Below, in pieces: positions 1 through 5,892 of a stretch of 12,290 nucleotides of DNA. The notes under the pieces are model-generated. The model saw only the letters and a program-made list of their open reading frames with translations. It made no database searches and was not told where the DNA came from. Position 1 is the stretch's first letter; each line of letters begins with the position of its first letter. Location of the stretch: assembly GCA_964472035.1 (NCBI GenBank), contig CAYYIT010000064.1, positions 1 to 12,290 of the forward strand. The letters are read 5' to 3'. The DNA is from UBA3855 sp964472035 (GTDB lineage: Bacteria > Bacillota > Clostridia > Oscillospirales > Ruminococcaceae). The position numbers and the translations under genes are program-made.

Positions 1-250
1 GAGGGTGCTACCGCTGAACAGCCCGTCCCCTCTGTCTCACTTCGTTCGACATCTCAGCTGTGCATACCCTTCGGGCACCCACCCCGTGGGGAGTCCCCCT
101 CCACCCGCTCACCTGCGGTGCACTTTTCGGCTATATATCGGGGGTTATAGGGGGCGCAGCCCCCTATATGCGCCGAATGCCCTGAGCTAAGGTAGGATGC
201 TGCGCGAAGTGATGGGTATGCTGGCATAGGATTTGAGTCAGCTGGCGCAA
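1..250. repeat. Non-coding interspersed-repeat-like region
   Basis: No credible gene lies here. The stretch is rich in short palindromes and GC-runs, including a perfect 10-bp inverted repeat at 146-155/159-168 (TATAGGGGGC, loop GCA, GCCCCCTATA). Its first 14 bases (GAGGGTGCTACCGC) recur at 12271-12284 in the same orientation. The general look, with C/G-rich hairpins, matches intergenic repeats commonly seen in Ruminococcaceae genomes, which is recalled and not searched. The repeat probably continues to the left of the window. Its function is unknown. Confidence 0.5.
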
Positions 251-257
251 CTAAATG

Positions 258-301
258 AAAAAACTTAGTCCAGCCCTGCGCCGGAAGCGCAGTGGCTGGA
301 C
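258..301 (-). terminator. Intrinsic terminator of the CotH-dockerin gene
   Basis: Read on the minus strand, GTCCAGCC, one bulged A, CTGCGC, loop TTCCG, then GCGCAGGGCTGGAC forms a 14-bp stem with a single bulge, followed by TAAG and six T. It lies about 80 bases past the stop of the leftward gene and is the first hairpin there with a U-tract in the right direction. On the plus strand the same stem is followed, after six bases, by five T, so weak activity in the other direction is possible. Confidence 0.8.
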
Positions 302-322
302 GGGACTTTTTCGACAGACTGA

Positions 323-350
323 CCCGACTCTGCAATAGAGTCGGGTTTTT
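323..350 (+). terminator. Rightward intrinsic terminator
   Basis: CCCGACTCT, loop GCAAT and AGAGTCGGG form a perfect 9-bp stem followed directly by TTTTT on the plus strand. It would stop transcripts entering from the left before they run antisense through the CotH gene. On the minus strand no T-tract follows the stem, so it is not the main terminator for the CotH gene, although the hairpin is the first structure its mRNA would contain after the stop codon. Confidence 0.75.
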
Positions 351-378
351 GCATGGTATTCCGGATCGTCCGCAGCCA

Positions 379-3018
379 TCAGCTGCGCTGTTCGATCAGC
401 AGCTTCTTCATGCGGCAGAGATCAAAGGTGTCGAGGATTTCGTCCTTGCAAAGATCGCCTGCCTGCCAGTCGGTGATGTCACCGGCGTCGAGCAGCCATT
501 TCTGGAGCATGATCACATCGGTCGCTGTGAAATCGCCGTCCGCGTTCACGTCGCCTTCCACGTTCTGCTTCTCGCCGAAATTCGCCTGGATGGACATCGC
601 CTCAGACAGCGTAAGCGTCACGGTGGTTTCGCTGCCGGACAGATCACCGCTCCAACCGGTGAATTCGTAGCCGCTGTCGGGAAGGACGGTCAGCGTAACG
701 GGACAATCGGGGTAATACTCTCCGCTCCAGCCGCCTGCGGCATCGGGGATGATCGTATTGATCTGAATGCGTCCGTTTCCGTTGGTTTTCAGCGTGATCG
801 TCTGCATGGATTTCTGGAGATTGAGGTAATTCCTCATATCTTCGATCGTGTAGCTCTTCCGCTGCTGGAAGAAGGTGCGGATATTGTTCAGCGTTGTGCC
901 CTGATAGAGATTCCGGTGATAGTTCATATTGCTGTCCTTCGAGCCGCCGAAGTAGCCCCACCAGCGGACGGTGGTGTTGGCAAGCTGCTCGGTATAGTCA
1001 CGGCTGTAGGTATCCGCCATGGCATTTGCCTTTTCCGGCGTCAGCACCTCATTGGCATAGTCGCAGTAGGTGTTGACGAATTTTGTCCGGAAATCCGGAT
1101 TTTCCAGAAGTGCCACAAAGAGATTGGTCGGTTCACCGCCCGAGCCGTTGTCCATGTGACGGAAGCTGTCGTAGGCATAGCCCTCCACGCCGCCGAAGCT
1201 GTCGTAGGTCGCACCCATGGTGTAGTCGAAGTCAAAGGAGATGAACCGCCATTTTCCGTCGCTGTAGGGATTGCCGGCGATCTCCGCGCCGGTATTGCGC
1301 CAGACACCGAAATTGTAATTCGGCCAGTCGAAGGTGCCGAGATACAAGCCTGCCGCGTAATGCTCGATCATGCTGTCCACATCGATGAAATCGCAGACTG
1401 CCTGATAATTGGCATCATTCGTCAGATCCATCGTGCTGTAGGTATCCGCAAAATCGAGGAAGCTGTCGCATTCGGCCTGATCGCCCTCTTCCAGCTCGCC
1501 GTTCTTGATCATGGCGACGTTCTCTTTCTGGATGCCGTAATTCGATTCGATGAAATAATCGGAAAGCTTCTCCGTCATCTCATACAGGCCCCAGTACTCG
1601 CCGTTGAGGAAGACCACGCACTGCTGCATGTCCTGATTGGTGATATTCTCTCTGTCGGCAATGAGCTTTTGCGCAAAGCCGTCGCGCAGGCGGACTTCAT
1701 CGCTGACGGAACGAAGCGAAAGGGAATCATAGGTATCGATGAGCGTGCCGTCCAGTGCGGTATTTCCCTCGATCAGGGGGAACAGGATCTTGGAGGCGCC
1801 GTAGTCGCTCCGCGCATAGAGATTGAAGCTCTTCTGCGCGCCGTTTCTCGTGGAGGCGCCCTTGATGCGGATGCCCATGTTCTGCTCGACGATCATCTGA
1901 CCGTCCCTGAATACGGTAATGGACGTTTCGCGCTCCCACTCCCGTCCTCTTGAAAAGTAATTGGTTACGTTGTCCGTATCCCACACACTCTTGCTGGGAT
2001 CATAGCTGCCGCTGTTCTTCCAGGCAAGATACTGGTTGCCGGTCACATAAATGCCCGTATCCGGATCGAACAGGTTCTCGGGATCGGTGACGAGCGATAC
2101 GACCGTCAGGTTCCGGTACTGCGCGAGATTGCCCGTTGTGACAAAATATGTCTGGCTGATGACCTCACTGAAGGTGCCGTCCGCACTCTTGGCTGCGGCG
2201 CGGACAACGGTCGCCTTGTCCACATTGAAGGTCGGCTGCTTGTAGCCGATGCCGCGGCAGATCGACTGCGGCGAATCGTCATTCTCCGCATAGGCACTCC
2301 AGAGGTTCGGCTGGTTCGTGCGGTCCTGTACCGTGATGGCGTTGGAGTAGACCTGCGCCGTGGAGGAATTGGTCGGATCGCTGCCGTCCACGGTGTAATA
2401 AATGGCCTCGTTCTTTGCGGAGGACAGCGTCAGTGCAAAGTCCGTTCCGTAGAAGCCCGACTGCGCGGAAAAGACCGGTGCAGAAGTGACCGCTTCGTTC
2501 GCTGTGCCGGGGGTGGCGTTCATGATCTCGAAGGTGCTGCTGCCGTCCGGCGTTCTGCCGTAGGAGGAATCCTCCGCGAGTGTCGGCACCTGGATCTCCT
2601 GCAGGATGCTGCCCTGGGGATCTGCCAGTACAAGCGTCTCGCCGTTCTTGCTCAGTGCAAAGCCCGTGTGCAGCTCCGATGCGGTGGATGCCTGCTTCGA
2701 AGCAAAGACGATCATGCGCTCACCTGCGGCAATGCTGGTGCCGGCAGGAAAGGTCCACTGCAGGGGAGCGGCCACATCATCGGACAGACCGTAACCCGAC
2801 AGATCCACAGCGGTGCTTCCCGCATTGTAAAGCTCGATCCAGTCGGAGTACAGACCGTAGCTGTCCGCAAGGCAGGCCTTATTCTGCGTGCAGATCTCAT
2901 TGATGTACACCGTGAAATCAGCCGCATGCGCAGTACGGCTGGGAACGCTGCCCGTGATGGATGCTGCCGCCATCATTGCCGCAAGCGCGGCAGCGGCAAA
3001 TCTTGGTTGAAGTTTCAT
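379..3018 (-). CDS. Secreted CotH-kinase-like protein with C-terminal dockerin
   Basis: 879 aa, predicted to be exported and docked to a cellulosome. Modules in order: signal peptide 1-32 (Ala-rich core, AHA-A site); lamin-tail-like domain about 34-170; chitobiase C-terminal-like beta domain about 183-292 (YYTVDGSDPT); CotH kinase domain about 300-720, with the G-x-R-I-K-G motif at 382-387, K396-S-F, NGEYWGLYE at 472-480 and DFDYTMG at 596-602; an InlB-type repeat about 738-815 (GWSGDLSG); dockerin 820-876. Established: CotH proteins are atypical secreted kinases, and B. subtilis CotH phosphorylates spore-coat proteins. Dockerin-bearing CotH proteins occur in cellulosome producers, with substrates unclear. 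The second calcium loop of the dockerin has Cys instead of Asn at position 3 and Glu instead of Gly at position 6. The start is set by AGAGGG at 3025-3030. Whether it is an active kinase or only a structural binder cannot be told. Confidence 0.92.
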   Translation of the reverse strand: MKLQPRFAAAALAAMMAAASITGSVPSRTAHAADFTVYINEICTQNKACLADSYGLYSDWIELYNAGSTAVDLSGYGLSDDVAAPLQWTFPAGTSIAAGERMIVFASKQASTASELHTGFALSKNGETLVLADPQGSILQEIQVPTLAEDSSYGRTPDGSSTFEIMNATPGTANEAVTSAPVFSAQSGFYGTDFALTLSSAKNEAIYYTVDGSDPTNSSTAQVYSNAITVQDRTNQPNLWSAYAENDDSPQSICRGIGYKQPTFNVDKATVVRAAAKSADGTFSEVISQTYFVTTGNLAQYRNLTVVSLVTDPENLFDPDTGIYVTGNQYLAWKNSGSYDPSKSVWDTDNVTNYFSRGREWERETSITVFRDGQMIVEQNMGIRIKGASTRNGAQKSFNLYARSDYGASKILFPLIEGNTALDGTLIDTYDSLSLRSVSDEVRLRDGFAQKLIADRENITNQDMQQCVVFLNGEYWGLYEMTEKLSDYFIESNYGIQKENVAMIKNGELEEGDQAECDSFLDFADTYSTMDLTNDANYQAVCDFIDVDSMIEHYAAGLYLGTFDWPNYNFGVWRNTGAEIAGNPYSDGKWRFISFDFDYTMGATYDSFGGVEGYAYDSFRHMDNGSGGEPTNLFVALLENPDFRTKFVNTYCDYANEVLTPEKANAMADTYSRDYTEQLANTTVRWWGYFGGSKDSNMNYHRNLYQGTTLNNIRTFFQQRKSYTIEDMRNYLNLQKSMQTITLKTNGNGRIQINTIIPDAAGGWSGEYYPDCPVTLTVLPDSGYEFTGWSGDLSGSETTVTLTLSEAMSIQANFGEKQNVEGDVNADGDFTATDVIMLQKWLLDAGDITDWQAGDLCKDEILDTFDLCRMKKLLIEQRS

Positions 3019-3024
3019 AACAAG

Positions 3025-3030
3025 CCCTCT
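3025..3030 (-). promoter_or_regulatory. Ribosome binding site of the CotH gene
   Basis: On the minus strand AGAGGG lies six bases before the ATG at 3018-3016. It supports this start, which also gives a complete signal peptide. Confidence 0.7.
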
Positions 3031-3068
3031 CTTTCTGTGATGAAACAGTTTCGGTGATCTTTGTATAT

Positions 3069-3097
3069 ATTATACACAATAGTAAAGAAACTGTCAA
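3069..3097 (-). promoter_or_regulatory. Consensus sigma-A promoter for the CotH gene
   Basis: On the minus strand TTGACA (3097-3092), a 17-bp spacer and TATAAT (3074-3069) match the housekeeping consensus at every position. The start of transcription would be near 3062, giving a leader of about 45 bases. The 8-bp sequence CGGTGATC occurs on both sides of this promoter (3052-3059 and 3106-3113), which could mark repressor or activator sites. A promoter this strong usually needs a repressor or serves a constitutive gene. Confidence 0.88.
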
Positions 3098-3121
3098 CTG
3101 TTTTGCGGTGATCCGTCAGTG

Positions 3122-3206
3122 TTTCCGCCATTTGCCGGATCGGCAGCAGCAAGAAAAGTTTTCTGCCCCCGCGCACGGTACTGCGCCGTGCGCTTTTGGG
3201 CGGAAA
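3122..3206. other. Palindrome-rich block between the divergent promoters
   Basis: The ends pair: TTTCCGCC (3122-3129) with GGCGGAAA (3199-3206). Inside are a small GCCG/CGGC hairpin near 3134 and a perfect 8-bp stem, GCGCACGG (3171-3178) with CCGTGCGC (3186-3193), followed by TTTT. The block lies upstream of both -35 boxes, so neither promoter should transcribe it. It may insulate the two units or act as protein-binding DNA; a small RNA from an unseen promoter is possible. The pairing is seen directly and the role is unknown. Confidence 0.45.
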
Positions 3207-3232
3207 TGTATGTTTAATGGGTCAAAACTGCA

Positions 3233-3261
3233 TTTACAGAATGTTCAAAATGAGTTAAAAT
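3233..3261 (+). promoter_or_regulatory. Sigma-A-type promoter of the pectin genes
   Basis: TTTACA (3233-3238), a 17-bp spacer and TAAAAT (3256-3261) each match five of six consensus positions. Transcription would start near 3268, leaving a leader of about 60 bases that contains a small hairpin (GGAGC 3283-3287 with GCTCC 3296-3300). Two similar sequences, GTCAAAACTG (3221-3230) and GTTCAAAATG (3243-3252), lie about two helical turns apart over and upstream of the -35 box and could be regulator half-sites. Confidence 0.72.
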
Positions 3262-3315
3262 AATATCAGAAATAAGAGAGCGGGAGCAAACGAAAGCTCC
3301 GAAAAATTACGATCC

Positions 3316-3322
3316 GAGGGGG
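3316..3322 (+). promoter_or_regulatory. Ribosome binding site of the PL11 gene
   Basis: GAGGGGG lies five bases before the ATG at 3328 and fixes the start of the rhamnogalacturonan lyase, which is directly followed by a typical signal peptide. Confidence 0.75.
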
Positions 3323-3327
3323 AAAAC

Positions 3328-5811
3328 ATGAAACATACATTAAAGCGTACCGCAGCCTTCCTGAGTGCAGTGCTGCTCGGCTGCACCGGACTGCAGCTGC
3401 CCGTGACGGAACACACCGCATCCGCCGCATCTTCCAATATCGTGGAATATCTTGACAGGGGCATCAATGCCGTGAACACCGGATCCGGCATGCTCGTCAG
3501 CTGGCGATTCCTTGCAAGCGATGCGGATAACACCGTATTCCGGCTCTACCGCGGCAATGAACTGATCTATACCAGCGAAGCAGGCATGGCGACCTGCTAC
3601 CTCGACAAGGGCGGCAATACATCCTCTGCCTACCGTGTGGAGACCGTGGTCGGCGGCACCGTGAAGTCCTCCGATACCTGCGGCTTCGTATCCGGCGACA
3701 GCTATTTCAATATCCCGATGGACGTGCCGAAGGGCGGCACCACACCGGACGGCGTTGCCTACACCTATTCTCCGAACGACTGCGCGACCGGCGACGTGGA
3801 CGGCGACGGCGTGTACGAGATCTTTGTGAAATGGGATCCGTCCAATTCCAAGGACAACTCCCACAGCGGCTATACGGGCAATGTATTCATCGACTGCTAC
3901 CGTCTGAGCGGTGAAAAGCTCTGGCGCGTGGATCTCGGCAGAAACATCCGCGCCGGCGCACATTATACCCAGTTCCTCGTGGCGGACTTTGACCTCGACG
4001 GCAGAGCCGAAATGACCTGCAAGACAGCGGACGGCACCGTGGACGGCAAGGGCAAGGTCATTGGCGACGCGTCCAAGGATTACCGCAATGCAGGCGGCTA
4101 TATCCTCTCCGGTCCCGAATACTACACCCTCTTTGACGGCGCGACCGGTGAAGCACTCGATACGGTCAATTATGAGTATCCCCGCGGTGAGGTCTCCAAG
4201 TCCACCTGGGGCGACAATTACGGCAACCGCTGCGACAGATTCCTCGGTGCGGTGATGTACTGCGACGGCGAACGTCCCTCCGCGGTTTCCGTCAGAGGCT
4301 ATTACACAAGAATGACAGCCGTTGCCTATGATGTTGTGGATAAGAAGCTGGTAAAACGTTGGGGTTATGACACCGGCTACAACTGGTCCGCACCCGGCTA
4401 CGGCAACGGCAACCACAACGCCATGCCTGCGGATGTGGACGGCGACGGCAAGCAGGAGCTTGTGCTCGGCGCGACCTGCATCGATGACAACGGCTCCGTG
4501 CTCTGGTGCAACTGGCTGGGACACGGCGATGCGATGCACCTGAGCGACTTCCTTCCCGACCGACCCGGTCAGGAGCTGTGGGTCTGCCATGAGCATGCCC
4601 CCTATGGCGTATCCCTCCTGGATGCCAAGGACGGCAGCACGATCTTCCACTATGACCATTCCAAGGATACCGGACGCTGTGCAGCCGGCAATATCTACGC
4701 AGGCAATCCCGGTGCGGAATTCTGGGGCGCACAGTCCGGCAGCGTCTATAACGCTTCCGGCCAGTCCACGGGCGTTGAACGTCCGTCCATGAACTTCCTC
4801 ATCTACTGGGACGGCGACCTGGAGCGCGAGCTGATGAGCGGCAATGCGATCAGCAAGATCAACGCCAACAAAAAGATCGACTACCTGCTGATGGCAAATG
4901 ACTGCGGCTCCTGCAACAGCACAAAGGCAACACCCTGTCTGACCGCCGATCTCTTCGGCGACTGGCGTGAGGAACTGGTGCTGCGTACCAATGATAACAA
5001 GTACCTGCGCGTGTACTGCACACCGTATACCACCGATGTGCGACTCACCACCCTGATGCACGATCCCCAGTATCGTATGCAGGTGAATACCGAGCAGTCC
5101 GGCTACAACCAGCCGCCGCACACGAGCTTCTACCTCGGCTCCGACAAGAGCCTTCCGGCAAGACCGGATGTTGTGATCAACGGCGGCTACGAACCCGAAA
5201 GCGGTACCCTGATCCAGCTGCTCGACGTGCAGGACGGCGGCAATCGCTACAACTGGCACATCGCAGATAATGCTCAGGTCGGCAGTACCATCTTCGGCGA
5301 CAGAGATTTCACCTACACCGCACTGCCCGAGACACTGCTGGGCGCGGAATATATCCAGACCGCATGCGACTCCAAGTTTACAAACGGCACACTCGCATCC
5401 TTCGTTGCCGCTGCGGACATGACCGTCTATATCGCGGTCGATAACCGCGTGGAGACCCTGCCGGAGTGGCTCAGCGGCTGGAACAAGACCGCTATGACCG
5501 CCCAGACCAGCAACGATGTGACCTTCGATATCTACAGCAAGCGTGTCGCTGCCGGCGAAATCGTGACCCTCGGTACGAACGGACAGTCCTCCTACTGCGT
5601 GAACTATACCGTATTCGCCTCCACGGAGCCCGAAAAGATCGCCGGCGATGTCAACGCCGACGGACAGCTCTCCGTGCTGGATGTCATCATGATGCAGAAA
5701 TTCCTGCTCAATGCCGGCGATCTGACGGATGCCGCAGCGGGCGATCTCGTTGCAGACGGGAGGATCGATACCTTCGACCTCGCAGTCATGAAGCGCATGC
5801 TTCTGGCATAA
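3328..5811 (+). CDS. Rhamnogalacturonan lyase, PL11, with C-terminal dockerin
   Basis: 827 aa secreted enzyme expected to cleave the rhamnose-galacturonate backbone of rhamnogalacturonan I by beta-elimination outside the cell. Modules: signal peptide about 1-33 (ASA-A site); FN3-like beta domain about 37-120; PL11 beta-propeller about 125-620; an extra beta module about 625-765 (YIQTACDSK, YIAVDNR, LPEWLSGW) of a kind often attached to secreted polysaccharide enzymes; dockerin 771-826. Family marks in the propeller are the calcium-binding D-x-D-x-D-G-like strands GDVDGDG (155-161), DFDLDG (220-225) and DVDGDG (369-374), and LFGDWREEL (542-550), close to B. subtilis YesW/YesX. Endo versus exo action cannot be decided by eye. 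The dockerin closely resembles that of the divergent CotH protein (shared DVNADG, DVIM-x-QK and DTFDL), so both may bind the same cohesin. First gene of a probable two-gene pectin unit with the CE12 gene 81 bases downstream. Confidence 0.95.
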   Translation: MKHTLKRTAAFLSAVLLGCTGLQLPVTEHTASAASSNIVEYLDRGINAVNTGSGMLVSWRFLASDADNTVFRLYRGNELIYTSEAGMATCYLDKGGNTSSAYRVETVVGGTVKSSDTCGFVSGDSYFNIPMDVPKGGTTPDGVAYTYSPNDCATGDVDGDGVYEIFVKWDPSNSKDNSHSGYTGNVFIDCYRLSGEKLWRVDLGRNIRAGAHYTQFLVADFDLDGRAEMTCKTADGTVDGKGKVIGDASKDYRNAGGYILSGPEYYTLFDGATGEALDTVNYEYPRGEVSKSTWGDNYGNRCDRFLGAVMYCDGERPSAVSVRGYYTRMTAVAYDVVDKKLVKRWGYDTGYNWSAPGYGNGNHNAMPADVDGDGKQELVLGATCIDDNGSVLWCNWLGHGDAMHLSDFLPDRPGQELWVCHEHAPYGVSLLDAKDGSTIFHYDHSKDTGRCAAGNIYAGNPGAEFWGAQSGSVYNASGQSTGVERPSMNFLIYWDGDLERELMSGNAISKINANKKIDYLLMANDCGSCNSTKATPCLTADLFGDWREELVLRTNDNKYLRVYCTPYTTDVRLTTLMHDPQYRMQVNTEQSGYNQPPHTSFYLGSDKSLPARPDVVINGGYEPESGTLIQLLDVQDGGNRYNWHIADNAQVGSTIFGDRDFTYTALPETLLGAEYIQTACDSKFTNGTLASFVAAADMTVYIAVDNRVETLPEWLSGWNKTAMTAQTSNDVTFDIYSKRVAAGEIVTLGTNGQSSYCVNYTVFASTEPEKIAGDVNADGQLSVLDVIMMQKFLLNAGDLTDAAAGDLVADGRIDTFDLAVMKRMLLA

Positions 5812-5842
5812 CTTACGCTTTCTTCATATTATTCCACCCATA

Positions 5843-5878
5843 GCCGCCGCCGGTTCGGGCGGCGGCACGTTCTTTTTT
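5843..5878 (+). terminator. Terminator-like hairpin between PL11 and CE12 genes
   Basis: GCCGCCGCC (5843-5851), loop GGTTCG, GGCGGCGGC (5858-5866), then ACGTTC and six T (5873-5878). The stem is very stable, but the T-tract starts six bases after it, which usually weakens termination. The U-tract ends only three bases before the Shine-Dalgarno of the next gene. No convincing promoter is visible in the 81-bp gap, so the downstream esterase is likely made by read-through. Confidence 0.72.
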
Positions 5879-5881
5879 GAA

Positions 5882-5888
5882 AAGGAGG
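5882..5888 (+). promoter_or_regulatory. Ribosome binding site of the CE12 gene
   Basis: AAGGAGG precedes two adjacent in-frame ATG codons. The first (5893) is four bases away and the second (5896) seven bases away. The second has the better spacing, so the true start may be 5896; the difference is one Met in the signal peptide. Confidence 0.8.
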
Positions 5889-5892
5889 AACT

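Noticed and set aside
54..335. A 93-codon open frame on the minus strand in the left repeat
   Set aside because: It spans the palindromic repeat and two terminator hairpins. Its translation (for example PRYIAEKCTAGE) resembles spurious proteins often predicted from intergenic repeats in related bacteria.
292..1953. A 553-codon open frame on the plus strand opposite the CotH gene
   Set aside because: Exact antisense register to the CotH-dockerin gene; it begins inside a terminator hairpin and has no recognisable domain.
3376..3384. LLGC in the PL11 signal peptide as a lipoprotein box
   Set aside because: Leu at position -2 is atypical for a lipobox, a good ASA-A cleavage site lies further on, and membrane anchoring would conflict with dockerin-based assembly.
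3340..5259. A 639-codon open frame on the minus strand opposite the PL11 gene
   Set aside because: Exact antisense register to a clear PL11 enzyme; no recognisable domain.
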